Numbered from the stretch's first letter, positions 1 to 8,459 are shown. The stretch: 39,391 nt of DNA from Pseudooceanicola antarcticus (GCF_900215355.1 NZ_OBEA01000011.1:1-39391), one strand, 5' to 3'. The notes: generated by a model from the sequence alone, not told the origin. Numbers and translations are program-made.

Positions 1-499
1 CGTCGGCGGCAACCCAGGTCTTCGCGCCAAGGACCCTGAAGCGCTGCGCAAGGTGCGGCTGGCGCGACAGGACGGCTACATGGAGCGCTTGAACGAAACT
101 GCGCAGGATTGGGTGCCCCATGTGCGCCGTTTGCGCCCCGATATGGCTTGGGAAGACGTCCTGCGGATCATCAATGGCCCCCTGCTCCATGATCGGCGCT
201 GGACGCAAAGCCGCCTGCTCCGCGCCGTGAAGGCATACGTGGCGGACGGATTCCTGCCCGCTGAAGTGCTTGGACGCGCTGGACGTCGCGAAACCGACGA
301 TCGCCTGCCTGCGATTGTCGCCGCAATCAAAGGTGCTGACCCCGAGATCACCTTGCAGGCAATCTGCGACCGACTGGAATCCATGCGTGAGCGCACCCCT
401 CGCGGTCGCACCAGCTGGCAGCCGTCGTCGGTCAAAATGCTGCTGGAGCGTGCTGAAAGGTTGGGGTTGCTGAGGTCCGCGCATCAACAACAATCTTGA
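1..499 (+). CDS. Serine recombinase, C-terminal part (5' end outside window)
   Basis: The frame is open from base 2, so the start lies upstream; the GTG at 53 is probably internal. The visible part begins VGGNPGLRAKDPEALRKVRL, which is like the linker after the catalytic domain of resolvase/invertase-type serine recombinases. A basic, helical region follows that would form the DNA-binding C-terminus (RRLRPDMAWEDVLRIIN, SWQPSSVKMLLERAERLG). The catalytic serine domain is not in the window, so activity cannot be judged. Such genes often sit beside plasmid replication modules and act in multimer resolution or as remnants of integrated elements. The family call is moderately sure. Confidence 0.65.
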   Translation, partial: VGGNPGLRAKDPEALRKVRLARQDGYMERLNETAQDWVPHVRRLRPDMAWEDVLRIINGPLLHDRRWTQSRLLRAVKAYVADGFLPAEVLGRAGRRETDDRLPAIVAAIKGADPEITLQAICDRLESMRERTPRGRTSWQPSSVKMLLERAERLGLLRSAHQQQS

Positions 500-1481
500 G
501 AATCTTCCACGCCATGGAACGATTGCAGTGTTGCAGCGCACTTTGCGGGCGTGAGAATGGGTTCACGACGCGCAACCGATGTTTCACGCGCAATACGTCG
601 TGCATTTCCCGGCTCCTCAATGCTGGCACGCGGCGATCTGTGAGCCAAACACAAAGCCTCAGTCGGGCATGAACCTGAGGTGGCGTCGATTAGCGCTACT
701 GTGCGCTCCCGGCGGTTTCCAATTGTCTCCATTTTCTGACAATCGACTTAGCTAGGACCGGGACAATGATAGAGGTCCCTGCCCTAGTATTTGCGACGAC
801 GGTTCCTGAACCTGGATCTTCGGAAGGTATCTGACATCGATCATTCTACGCGGATCATCTAAACAACAAAGCTGGGGGCAGTTTGCCCTCAGACATTCGG
901 TGACGGGAGCCATAGGTTGTGCTGGCGCAAGAACGTGGTCCGCGGTTGCTTTCCAGTGTTCTCCGAAGCAGTCGAGTAAGCGCATCGGCTTCTTAGAGTT
1001 TGAACTCATGATCACTGAACATTCTCTGGAACCTTGAGTGTCGCGGATCGCTTCTCCTCGTCCCTCAATAATTTGGTCTCATCGGGTAGGTGTCGCGGGT
1101 CGGTGAGGTGTGGTTGAATTCGTCGTAGCAACGCTGTGCCTTGTGTCGGATACTGTTCCCACGACGCAGGCAACCGTGATGCCCCCTACCCTGCTGGGGA
1201 TCATGGACGCCTCAGACGACAGGGCCTTGTCCATCCTTGCTCATGCAGTGCGTTTGGTCTGATCGTTTGGGCGCGGCACCCAAGTATCAGTGTAGCTTTG
1301 AATATCGATCCAGTTCGGTCGTGGAATTGCCGTAGGTCTGTCGGTGCGTTGTCTGTTCCGGCCTGAGCTCATTGTATCTCTCTCAAACCAGAATTTCGGT
1401 CAAGACGCCGTTGAGAAGCGAGGCGCTTGCGATACCCAGTCTGCGCCAGATTGGCCCGTGAACCGCAATTTTGTGTGTGCT
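500..1481. other. Non-coding stretch upstream of repA; no gene recognised
   Basis: About 1 kb with only short open frames (for example 752-1015 minus and 1136-1366 plus). Their translations lack motifs, have poor codon bias, and lack convincing ribosome sites. Replicon upstream regions of this kind commonly hold regulatory DNA or decayed genes. I see no repeats or RNA genes that I can name. Confidence 0.5.
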
Positions 1482-1497
1482 GTTAACAGCTGTTAAC
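1482..1497. promoter_or_regulatory. parS: parS-type palindrome upstream of repA
   Basis: GTTAACAGCTGTTAAC is a perfect 16-bp palindrome. It fits the pattern known for RepABC centromere sites, GTTnnCnGCnGnnAAC. It is repeated exactly at 3027-3042 and with a central change at 3801-3816. RepB should bind it for plasmid partition. It lies about 140 bp before repA. Confidence 0.85.
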
Positions 1498-1561
1498 TCG
1501 GGAGGGTGCGTGGCTTCCCTAGTAGCGCTTTGGTCCAACAGCACAATTTGTGGATAAAATC

Positions 1562-1600
1562 CTTGACTTAACAGGGTGAATCACGGCCATTAGAGTCAAG
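1562..1600 (+). promoter_or_regulatory. Inverted repeat in the repABC leader, possible RepA operator
   Basis: CTTGACT (1562-1568) and AGTCAAG (1594-1600) form a 7-bp inverted repeat, separated by 25 bp, just before repA. RepA proteins of this family repress their own operon from sites near the repA promoter, so this is a candidate operator. The left arm also carries TTGACT, which could be a -35 box, but I see no clear -10 partner. This is inference from position and symmetry only. Confidence 0.35.
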
Positions 1601-1639
1601 TTGCGCAAATAAGCGCGTTCGAGCAGAGAAATTGCAACT

Positions 1640-2821
1640 ATGTTTCAGACGGCACCCATCGAAGCGGCGTCCCAATCCGAGCTTACAAGCCAGATGGCCG
1701 CGCGTCTACACACGGCGCTCACGACGCATCTTCAACAGGCCTACGCGCCCGATCAGCGGAAAAATTTGAGACTATTCAGCGCAACAGAGACTGCTGACCT
1801 ACTCGGCGTGACCGGTCAATTTTTGCGCAAGTGCCATAGCGAAGGGTTGTTGCCTGAGCCGGAAGTCATCAAGAATGGACGGCGCTTTTATTCCGGGAAA
1901 GAGATCCTGCAAGCACGCCATTTTCTCGAGGCAAGCTCTCGAAAGCCGGGCAAGTACCTTCCCGGGCGTCGCGAGGGTGACAAGCTTCAGGTCATTCAGC
2001 TGATGAACTTCAAAGGTGGATCTGCGAAGTCCACCTCTGCGATCCATCTGTGTCACTACCTTGCTTTGAGTGGTTACCGCGTGCTGGCGATTGACTTGGA
2101 CCCACAAGGGAGTCTCACGGGCTTTTGCGGGATTCAAACTGAACTGGAGTTTGAAGGCGCGTCGATTTACGACGCACTGCGTTATGACGATGCTGTGCCG
2201 ATGTCAGAAGCTGTCGTGGAAACCTATTTCCCTGGCTTGCATTTGGCCCCTGCCCGCCTTGTGCTGAGCGAATTTGAGACTGAAACAGCGGTCAATGCGG
2301 GGCGAGGTGTCGCGTTCTTTGAGAAGCTCAGTCTAGCGATCCAGTCCGTTGAGAGCGACTACGATGTAGTTGTGATCGACAGCCCGCCAGCTCTGGGTTT
2401 TTTGACTCTGACCGGTCTTTATGCCGCGACCTCCGTTATCGTGCCGATGACGCCAAGCATGCTCGACCTTGCCTCTACACAGCAATTTGTCGAGATGACA
2501 TCTGCCTATCTCGGGGTGATCGAGGACACAGGCGTCAAGCTCGATCATGACTTCTTCTCTTTTCTCATCACGCGCGACGATCCGAGCGATATTCCGAGTC
2601 AGCAGATCGTGAGTCTGATGCGCGCCCTCTTCCAGGATCGTGTCGTTGGAGCGACCGGACTGCGCAGTACTGCCATTGGCGACGCGTCGATGCTCAAGAT
2701 GTCGATCTACGAGGTTGCACGATCCGAGATGACGCGGTCGACCTACGATCGGGCGAAGAACAGCATGGATGCTGTAGGTGCGGAGATCGCAGGGATGCTT
2801 CAACAGGCATGGGGGCGGTAG
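1640..2821 (+). CDS. repA: Plasmid partition ATPase RepA (ParA type)
   Basis: This is a Walker-type partition ATPase that drives segregation of the plasmid and represses its own operon with RepB. The 393 residues match the usual RepA length. There is an N-terminal winged-helix region (FSATETADLLGVTGQFLRKC, about residues 48-68). The deviant Walker A motif is FKGGSAKSTSA near 124-134, Walker A' is DLDPQGSLTG near 152-161, and the Walker B region is VVVIDSPPALGF near 243-254. It is the first gene of repABC, and its stop lies only a few bases before the repB start. The start is ATG at 1640 with only a weak ribosome site. Confidence 0.95.
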   Translation: MFQTAPIEAASQSELTSQMAARLHTALTTHLQQAYAPDQRKNLRLFSATETADLLGVTGQFLRKCHSEGLLPEPEVIKNGRRFYSGKEILQARHFLEASSRKPGKYLPGRREGDKLQVIQLMNFKGGSAKSTSAIHLCHYLALSGYRVLAIDLDPQGSLTGFCGIQTELEFEGASIYDALRYDDAVPMSEAVVETYFPGLHLAPARLVLSEFETETAVNAGRGVAFFEKLSLAIQSVESDYDVVVIDSPPALGFLTLTGLYAATSVIVPMTPSMLDLASTQQFVEMTSAYLGVIEDTGVKLDHDFFSFLITRDDPSDIPSQQIVSLMRALFQDRVVGATGLRSTAIGDASMLKMSIYEVARSEMTRSTYDRAKNSMDAVGAEIAGMLQQAWGR

Positions 2822-2823
2822 TC

Positions 2824-3795
2824 ATGGCAATGGGGAAGAATAAGACGGGGATCATGGCTGCGATCACAGCCGCAAGCGAGGTGTCAAAGGAGGGTGCGTC
2901 CGACAGAGCCCATCGGACCTTGCCCAAGGGGACAATCGGTTCTGTCCGCGCCGGCCTCGGGGGCATTCAGGAAATCGACACCAACTTGATCCTTGCCTGG
3001 GGTCCAAAGGATCGGCTGGATATCGAGTTAACAGCTGTTAACAGTGACGCGGCAAATGCATCTATTCAAGATCTTGCGGCCAGCATTGCTGAGTCCGGAC
3101 AGCAAGTTCCAGTGCTATTGCGTCCATCAAAGGATCGTGACGGCCATTTTGAAGTCATCTATGGCCAGCGACGCATACTTGCCTGTCGCCATTTAGGGAT
3201 GCCGGTGCGGGCTCTGATCCGCACACTCGATGATACCGATGCTCTAATGGCGAAGGGGCTCGAGAATGCAGGGCGTGCGGAGCTGAGCTACTATGAACGT
3301 GTTCGGTTCGCACAGGCGATCTTGGAGCAGGGTTACTCCCGTGCGGAAGCATGCCAAGCTTTGGCGATCAGCAAGAACACTCTCTCGCAGCTTGAACGTA
3401 TCAACCGGCTTGTGCCGGTAGCGGTCGGAGAGGCAATCGGCGCGGCCCCAGGGGCAGGGCGCCCAAAATGGACGACCCTCGCAACAGCGTTCGAGAAGGA
3501 GCAACTCTCGGAGGAGCGTGTATTGGATGTACTTGGTCAATCTGGCGATCTTGATTCCGACGGGCGGCTGGAACTCGCCATCAAGGAAATTGGCAAGCGA
3601 GGAAAGCAAGAGCGATCAGTTGAACAGCGCTCGCCCGTTCCTGGTGTGCAGATCAAGAGTGGGAAATCGGGACTCTCAGTAACCGTTAAGCGGGTAGGGG
3701 AGAACACAAGATTCGCGAATTGGCTGGATCAGAATCTGGACCAGCTCATACAAGATTCCTTCGATCGGTTCCGATCAGAGAACCACGAAGGATAG
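2824..3795 (+). CDS. repB: Plasmid partition protein RepB (ParB type)
   Basis: This is the centromere-binding partner of RepA; it binds parS palindromes and stimulates the RepA ATPase. The ParB/sulfiredoxin-like domain shows QVPVLLRPSKDRDG and the box YGQRRILACRHLG. It is followed by the KorB-like helix-turn-helix GYSRAEACQALAISKNTLSQ. The frame opens at ATG 2809 inside repA, but ATG 2824, three bases after the repA stop, looks the better start; ATG 2830 is also possible. A perfect parS palindrome (3027-3042) lies inside the coding sequence. Second gene of the operon. Confidence 0.93.
   Translation: MAMGKNKTGIMAAITAASEVSKEGASDRAHRTLPKGTIGSVRAGLGGIQEIDTNLILAWGPKDRLDIELTAVNSDAANASIQDLAASIAESGQQVPVLLRPSKDRDGHFEVIYGQRRILACRHLGMPVRALIRTLDDTDALMAKGLENAGRAELSYYERVRFAQAILEQGYSRAEACQALAISKNTLSQLERINRLVPVAVGEAIGAAPGAGRPKWTTLATAFEKEQLSEERVLDVLGQSGDLDSDGRLELAIKEIGKRGKQERSVEQRSPVPGVQIKSGKSGLSVTVKRVGENTRFANWLDQNLDQLIQDSFDRFRSENHEG
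3027..3042. promoter_or_regulatory. parS: parS-type palindrome inside repB
   Basis: The 16-bp palindrome GTTAACAGCTGTTAAC is identical to the site at 1482-1497 and is embedded in the coding sequence of repB. It is a likely RepB binding site. An intragenic location is compatible with RepABC plasmids, whose parS number and position vary. Confidence 0.8.
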
Positions 3796-3797
3796 CG

Positions 3798-3819
3798 GCG
3801 GTTAACAACTGTTAACCGC
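3798..3819. promoter_or_regulatory. parS: Third parS-like palindrome, just after repB
   Basis: GCGGTTAACAACTGTTAACCGC is a 22-bp near-palindrome with a single central imperfection. Its core differs from the two perfect parS copies at one position (AACAACTG instead of AACAGCTG). It sits directly after the repB stop at the start of the repB-repC spacer. Confidence 0.7.
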
Positions 3820-3857
3820 CAAGACTGAGGCACTGAGCAGAAAGGAGGACGGCACAA

Positions 3858-3920
3858 AAGAAAAACCCTCGAAACCGAAGTCCCGAGGGCTGCTGCGCAC
3901 AAGGCGCGATTTGTTTTGAC
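3858..3920 (-). ncRNA. Counter-transcribed RNA controlling repC (incompatibility RNA)
   Basis: RepABC plasmids encode a short antisense RNA in the repB-repC spacer that limits RepC synthesis and determines incompatibility. Here the minus strand has a promoter (3927-3955). About 60 nt downstream is an intrinsic terminator: the arms CCCTCG and CGAGGG (3866-3871 and 3884-3889), followed on the minus strand by a run of five T. The size, position and orientation all fit the family. The ends are estimated from the promoter and terminator. Confidence 0.8.
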
Positions 3921-3939
3921 ACTACAATCTTAGCAGCCC
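3887..3939 (+). repeat. Long-range inverted repeat in the repC leader
   Basis: GGGCTGCT (3887-3894) pairs with AGCAGCCC (3932-3939). In the repABC messenger this would form a stem that overlaps the antisense RNA terminator region. Such alternative leader structures are the known means by which the antisense RNA switches repC expression off. The pairing is seen; the switch is inferred. Confidence 0.55.
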
Positions 3940-3955
3940 GCGAATCGCTAAACAA
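3927..3955 (-). promoter_or_regulatory. Promoter of the repC antisense RNA
   Basis: On the minus strand TTGTTT (3950-3955) and TAAGAT (3927-3932) are separated by exactly 17 bp. Transcription would begin near 3920 and run away from repC into the terminator at 3861-3889. Confidence 0.7.
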
Positions 3956-4001
3956 CGAAAAACGTCTTCGGGCGAACAGGTTTTCTGTGCCTAGCTAAGA
4001 G

Positions 4002-5363
4002 ATGACAAAATTCAATGAGGCTCCGCGCGGAGCGACTGGGACAGACATGCCTCAGAAGGGTGGAAGTTTGTCTAATACCAACCAACCCTCGGGGTGGCGC
4101 AAAGCGACGGCCGGACTGGCGGTTGCTGAACAGCACGCACAAGCTGGTGAAAGATCAACCGTGCCCAAGTCACAGGCCTTTGTCGCCGTGAAACGCGTTG
4201 GTGCGCATATAGGCCTCAAGGCTGGCGACATGCTGCTTCTCGACACGCTTGGGGCCTTCACACAAGCCGAGGATTGGGAAGAGGGACAGCGTCCGATCGT
4301 CTGGGCGTCCAACTCTTATCTGATGGAGCAAACAGGCTTCTCGCTCTCGGCGCTCAAGCGCCATGCCAGGCGTCTGGCCGAGATCGGCGTGATTGCCTTC
4401 AAGGACAGTCCAAATGGCAAGCGATGGGGCCACAGGGACGCTGACGGTCGTATCCTCGAGGCTTACGGATTTGATTTGTCGCCGCTGTCGGCTCGCGCCG
4501 AAGAGTTTGAGCATCTCCATGCCGAACTACAGGCTGAACGTGAACTCTGCCAGCGCCTGAAGCGCCAGATCACAGTTGCGCGCCGAATGATCCGCGCGAG
4601 GATCGAAGCGGCCCAGAGGGGTGCTCTGAGTGGCCCCTGGACACAGCTCTCAAGCCTCTTTGAGGATCTTCTGCACCGCTTGCCACGCCGGAACACGGCC
4701 TCTGAGGCGCTTGAGCGGCTCCTAGGTTGGTTCAGAGAACTTCAGGAGCGTGTCGAGGCGACCTTTCTCAAGGCAGTTCGAGCGGATGACCTTGTGGAAA
4801 ACATGCCCGCAACCACTGAACAAGAGCCAAAAGAGATTCAAGAAATGGACCCCAGGGAGGTCATTTCTGAACCTCATATACTAATTACAACTCAACTAAA
4901 TCCTGTAACCTGTAATCGCTCAGAAACTGAGCAAGCGGCGGCCGTGGTGCCAAATGCGCCACCGGAAGAGAAGGTCGATACGGAGCTGGAAGACTGGGTG
5001 GTTGAAACACGTAGGAAACGTGGTGCAGCGCTTGATTTGCCGACTGTGATGCAGGCTTGTCCTGAATTCGCGTCCTGGGCCCGCAATATGGGCGGGTATT
5101 TGAAGGATTGGGGCGATCTGCATCGGGTTGTCGGGCAGCTAAGGCCGTTGATCGGCGTCTCAGAGCATGCTTGGAACCTCGCTCAGGACCGTCTCGGGCC
5201 CCAAGTCGCGACAGCAGCGCTCGTTCTCACGTTTGACAAGCATTGCGCCGGCGAAGTGGCGTCTCCGGGTGGATATCTGCGGGGTATGGTCGAGAAGGCT
5301 GGGGCAGGGGAGCTGCATCTAGAGCGTAGCTTCTATGGCCGGCTGGGCGGACAGGCTGCGTGA
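4002..5363 (+). CDS. repC: Plasmid replication initiator RepC
   Basis: This is the limiting initiator of RepABC plasmids; it binds an origin inside its own gene. The 453 residues are in the upper normal range. The N-terminal RepC domain shows VKRVGAHIGLKAGDMLLLDTL and the winged-helix region NSYLMEQTGFSLSALKRHAR. The typical GFDLSPLSARAEEFEHL follows near residue 155. The C-terminal domain (about 325-450) ends in the conserved GGYLRGMVEKAGAGELHLE. The linker is variable and overlaps the AT-rich origin candidate. The start is ATG 4002, after the antisense-controlled leader. Confidence 0.94.
   Translation: MTKFNEAPRGATGTDMPQKGGSLSNTNQPSGWRKATAGLAVAEQHAQAGERSTVPKSQAFVAVKRVGAHIGLKAGDMLLLDTLGAFTQAEDWEEGQRPIVWASNSYLMEQTGFSLSALKRHARRLAEIGVIAFKDSPNGKRWGHRDADGRILEAYGFDLSPLSARAEEFEHLHAELQAERELCQRLKRQITVARRMIRARIEAAQRGALSGPWTQLSSLFEDLLHRLPRRNTASEALERLLGWFRELQERVEATFLKAVRADDLVENMPATTEQEPKEIQEMDPREVISEPHILITTQLNPVTCNRSETEQAAAVVPNAPPEEKVDTELEDWVVETRRKRGAALDLPTVMQACPEFASWARNMGGYLKDWGDLHRVVGQLRPLIGVSEHAWNLAQDRLGPQVATAALVLTFDKHCAGEVASPGGYLRGMVEKAGAGELHLERSFYGRLGGQAA
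4860..4925 (+). other. oriV: Candidate origin of replication (AT-rich island in repC)
   Basis: Within GC-rich repC, the stretch around 4872-4915 is strikingly AT-rich (for example ATACTAATTACAACTC). In studied RepABC plasmids the origin lies in an AT-rich segment in the middle of repC. This is the only such segment in the gene, so it is the best candidate, but no iteron-like repeats are evident. Confidence 0.45.
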
Positions 5364-5410
5364 TAGAATGGTAAAGCAGGTGTCCTACATTCAGCGTTCC
5401 AAGTCGAGCA

Positions 5411-5493
5411 TGCGGAGATTGCCGCCCTTATTCTCCGCGCGGTCTGCGGTGTTTGTTATTGTCTTGTGGAGATTGTGCCGTATAATCTCCGCA
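5411..5493 (+). promoter_or_regulatory. Promoter and repeated operator of the fic gene
   Basis: A strong promoter is visible: TTGTCT (5459-5464), 16 bp, TATAAT (5481-5486). A box TG(C/T)GGAGATT occurs at 5411-5420 and 5465-5474, and inverted at 5484-5493. A fourth degenerate inverted arm lies at 5430-5438. The second pair brackets the spacer and -10 box, so a protein bound there would block polymerase. The layout suggests autoregulation, perhaps by the C-terminal winged helix of the Fic protein. Confidence 0.6.
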
Positions 5494-5508
5494 AAGAGTG
5501 CGTAAAAT

Positions 5509-6603
5509 ATGACCTACATTCACGAACTCCCTGATTGGCCCCAGTTTACCTGGGATAAGGCCAAGCTGTCATCCCAACTTGCTGCGGTCCGTCACCGCCA
5601 AGGCAAGCTCTTGGGGCGCATGGAGGGTCTTGGCTTCGATCTTCGCAACGAGGCGATGCTCAGGACACTGACCAGTGATGTCGTGAAAAGCAGCGAGATC
5701 GAGGGGGAAACGCTCGACAAGGATCAGGTTCGATCGTCTATCGCAAAGCGGTTAGGTCTGGAAATTGGCGGACTGATCCCGTCTGATCGCCATGTTGATG
5801 GTGTCGTCGAGATGATGCTGGACGCAACCCAAGCGTATGACCAGCCACTGGATGCGGAGCGTCTGTTCGGCTGGCATGCGGCTCTCTTTCCAACCGGGCG
5901 AAGCGGAATGACTCGGATCAGGGTCGGGGGGTGGCGTGACGGTCCCATGGAGGTTGTATCAGGACCTTATGGCCGCGAACGCGTGCATTTTGAGGCGCCA
6001 GACGCCGAACGGTTAGACCCTGAAATGGCGCGCTTCCTGACCTGGTTTAATCAGCCCTCCGAGGCGGATCCCGTCATACATGCCGCCATCGCCCATCTGT
6101 GGTTTGTCACCATCCACCCCTTCGATGATGGCAACGGCCGCATCGCGCGGGCGATCGCAGACATGGCCTTGGCGCGATCCGAAGGCAGCGCGCAGCGGTT
6201 CTACAGCATGTCGACGCAAATCCGACAGGAGCGGAGCGATTATTACGACATGCTCGAGTCGACGCAAAAAGGGGGGCTTGATGTCACGGCGTGGCTCGTT
6301 TGGTTTCTGGCTTGCCTTGACCGCGCATTTGATGGTGCCGAGATCATCCTTGAGGCCGTGTTCAGGAAGGCGCGGTTCTGGGAGAAATATGGAGCGGCGA
6401 ACATGAACGACCGCCAGCGGGACATGCTGAACCGCCTGGTGAATGGATTCGAAGGAAAGCTCACGACGTCGAAGTACGCGAAGATCGAAAAATGTTCACA
6501 AGACACGGCCTATCGCGACATCCTCGATCTGATCGACTTAGGAGCCCTAGAGAAAGATGGGGCTGGCGGACGTAGTACCAGCTATTCCCTGACAGCGACG
6601 TAG
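5509..6603 (+). CDS. Fic-family protein (likely AMP transferase) with C-terminal winged helix
   Basis: Fic enzymes usually transfer AMP to target proteins. The catalytic motif HPFDDGNGRIAR lies at 203-214, with the flap region (PMEVVSGPYGRERVHFEAP) before it. An N-terminal inhibitory helix of the (S/T)xxxE(G/N) kind is present as SSEIEG at 61-66, so the enzyme is of the self-inhibited class. The first 60 residues resemble the DUF4172 domain common in such proteins. The last 80 residues look like a winged helix (TSKYAKIEKCSQDTAYRDIL). It stands alone behind its own operator. A stability or stress role is possible; the target is unknown. Confidence 0.9.
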   Translation: MTYIHELPDWPQFTWDKAKLSSQLAAVRHRQGKLLGRMEGLGFDLRNEAMLRTLTSDVVKSSEIEGETLDKDQVRSSIAKRLGLEIGGLIPSDRHVDGVVEMMLDATQAYDQPLDAERLFGWHAALFPTGRSGMTRIRVGGWRDGPMEVVSGPYGRERVHFEAPDAERLDPEMARFLTWFNQPSEADPVIHAAIAHLWFVTIHPFDDGNGRIARAIADMALARSEGSAQRFYSMSTQIRQERSDYYDMLESTQKGGLDVTAWLVWFLACLDRAFDGAEIILEAVFRKARFWEKYGAANMNDRQRDMLNRLVNGFEGKLTTSKYAKIEKCSQDTAYRDILDLIDLGALEKDGAGGRSTSYSLTAT

Positions 6604-6665
6604 CGAGGCTTGTGACAGGCGCCGTACTCGACAAGTGCACCCCATGAAAGTGTCAGCCAATCACC

Positions 6666-7178
6666 TCACATGCGTGACAGCCGCTCTTCGTCATCCACCA
6701 CTTCCAAAGAACTTTTATTGTCAGTCCAGGCCCACAGGACGATGTTGAAGTCCGATGACGACGCGCCCTTCGCAAAACTCTTGATCAGGAGCCCCGCAAA
6801 CCGATCTGCTATGAGGGCGCGTGCTAACTTCTGTGTCGGCACCAATTGGCCATCGAGCATCTTCATGCGCCATGCTGGGTCGGCAAGCATCGCCTCGGTC
6901 GCGTTATACCGGTCAAGTCCGTCCTGATCGCGGGTATCGAAAATAGGCCCAAGGTTGGCCTTGTAGGACACCAGGATCGTGGGTTGCAGGCTGCCGACCT
7001 GATTGGCTTCTCTAAGAGCGGTTGCGGGATCCAGAGAGGTGTAGAGGGCAGGGGTGCCCTTTGCGTTAAAGCGCCCTCCATAAAGTTCAGCGCCTCGTCC
7101 GGACAGAGGTTCACGCGCATAGACCGGGTTCAGTGCACGATAGAGTGGTCCTGTGTAGCGCTCATCTTTCAGCGGCAT
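6666..7178 (-). CDS. RES-domain toxin
   Basis: RES toxins are NAD+-degrading enzymes of type II toxin-antitoxin pairs. The 170-residue protein shows the expected N-terminal YRALNPVYAREPLSGRGA, the glycine-rich GGRFNAKGTPALYTS (about 35-49) with the conserved Arg, and a Glu at ALREANQVG. It ends in the usual SSDFNIVLWAW segment. Its start overlaps the antitoxin stop by one base (TGATG), showing translational coupling. It is complete and probably active. Confidence 0.88.
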   Translation of the reverse strand: MPLKDERYTGPLYRALNPVYAREPLSGRGAELYGGRFNAKGTPALYTSLDPATALREANQVGSLQPTILVSYKANLGPIFDTRDQDGLDRYNATEAMLADPAWRMKMLDGQLVPTQKLARALIADRFAGLLIKSFAKGASSSDFNIVLWAWTDNKSSLEVVDDEERLSRM

Positions 7179-7528
7179 CAGGCAAAGACGCCCGCATCGA
7201 CTGCATCGATGTATTCCAGAACTTGCTGAGCTTTGCCTTCCTGAACCAGCTGCATGGCTGTTCGCCCATCAAAGCCGGACAGGGGCTCTGACCGGTACCA
7301 TGCATAGGCCATCAGTTCCGAGCCGAAGCGGGGTTCGACCTTGTTGAGCACCTCAACCAGTTCGCGCAGGCGGCGCTGTGTCTTGTCCGAACTGATACGG
7401 GCGCGCCTCTGTAGTGCGTCCTTGCCCAAGCCGACGGTCAATGCGATCTCTTCTGCTGATGTGCGTAGCACCGCGGCGATCTTGCGCGGTTCGAATTGCC
7501 CAGCCTCAGCAAAGTTCGCGATGTGCAT
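7178..7528 (-). CDS. Xre/ParS-family antitoxin of the RES toxin
   Basis: This is the 116-residue partner of the downstream RES toxin. The N-terminal half is helix-turn-helix-like (FEPRKIAAVLRTSAEEIALT). The C-terminal half is the toxin-binding domain (RFGSELMAYAWYRSEPLSGF, then DGRTAMQLVQEGKAQQVLEY). It is transcribed first, and it would repress the pair through the palindrome in its promoter. Start ATG 7526-7528, preceded on the minus strand by TAGGAGC. Confidence 0.88.
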   Translation of the reverse strand: MHIANFAEAGQFEPRKIAAVLRTSAEEIALTVGLGKDALQRRARISSDKTQRRLRELVEVLNKVEPRFGSELMAYAWYRSEPLSGFDGRTAMQLVQEGKAQQVLEYIDAVDAGVFA

Positions 7529-7557
7529 GTTCTATGCTCCTACAGTGATACTGACGG

Positions 7558-7586
7558 TATATAGCGGCAATATTGCTGAATTTCAA
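7558..7586 (-). promoter_or_regulatory. Promoter and operator of the RES/Xre pair
   Basis: On the minus strand TTGAAA (7581-7586) and TATATA (7558-7563) are spaced by exactly 17 bp. The perfect 10-bp palindrome GCAATATTGC (7567-7576) lies in the spacer and is a likely site for the antitoxin. Confidence 0.65.
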
Positions 7587-7988
7587 GCTGTCAGGAGGTA
7601 ATGTGACTTCGTTTCCCATGCTAATCCGTAGCGCTGCATTGCTCTGAACGTCGGAAATCCTGATTTTCGGACCTGAGAAGTTGCAGTAGGACCGTTCTTT
7701 GCCGATCGAGAAAATCGGATAAGTTATTGATAATATGAAAAAGACTGCGGCAGTCGGATCGGGGTTGCAGATATGGCTTGCCGATCTTGGACCGGAACCG
7801 CCACTTACTGCATGCAGTCACTGGGGTCCGCGGTGGTGTCGGACCCTCGGCCGTTCCCCCGGACCAGTTGGCTGGTGAAAAGGGAAAGTGGACTTCGGGT
7901 TTTTGTGACTGACGGATGAGGGCCTTTGGGTTCCTCGGACGGGTCCGGGCCGGGTTCCGGTCTGCCGTTCTGGATGAAGGGCTTCCCC
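7587..7988. other. Intergenic region, no gene recognised
   Basis: About 400 bp between the divergent RES/Xre promoter and the next gene. The open minus-strand frames (for example 7621-8082) are low-complexity, arginine- and proline-rich translations typical of antisense to GC-rich DNA. A ribosome-binding-like AAGGG lies at 7977-7981 for the next gene. No other feature is evident. Confidence 0.4.
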
Positions 7989-8459
7989 ATGCAAACAGGT
8001 GTCTTGCGCGTTCTGCGCGCGACCGCTGCCTCTTGGTGGCGGCATAGAGAGCTGCGCCGAACCGGCGAGGAGGAGCTGGCACGGCAGCTCGAGCGGACAG
8101 CCGTTCTCCGCGATCTCGGCTATCTCAAGCAGGCCGCGTCATTGCCAAATGCGCATGTGATCTGCGGAGACGGCGGGACATTCCTCCACCTCGGTTGGAC
8201 CACCGTGTCGAGTTTCGCGCCGATCGAGCGCTTTCCCTTGGCCTCTCTTGCGGTCGCACGAGGGACACCCTTCGTCGACATTCGACCCGTCACGGATGTC
8301 ATCGCCTTCGCGAACCTGCCGCGGGTGACGCGGAACGGATCGGTCAACCATGAGCATTCGGGTCCCGGCGGGTCTGTCTCGCTGACCAGCTACATCGACA
8401 TGGTCGAAGATCTCGGTGCGAGCATCAACAACGATCCACGGCCCTCTCGGTCAACCTAG
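7989..8459 (+). CDS. Protein of unknown function upstream of ardC
   Basis: I do not recognise this 156-residue protein. ATG 7989 is preferred because AAGGG precedes it by seven bases; the frame is open further upstream. The N-terminus is basic (RVLRATAASWWRHRELRR). The middle is more ordered (NAHVICGDGGTFLHLGWTTV, FPLASLAVARGTPFVDIRPV). There is no signal peptide or membrane segment. Codon use matches the downstream genes. It begins the plus-strand plasmid-biology block, directly before the antirestriction gene. Confidence 0.6.
   Translation: MQTGVLRVLRATAASWWRHRELRRTGEEELARQLERTAVLRDLGYLKQAASLPNAHVICGDGGTFLHLGWTTVSSFAPIERFPLASLAVARGTPFVDIRPVTDVIAFANLPRVTRNGSVNHEHSGPGGSVSLTSYIDMVEDLGASINNDPRPSRST

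Noticed and set aside
752..1366. Short open frames before repA (87 and 76 residues)
   Set aside because: No ribosome sites, no protein-like composition, no motifs.
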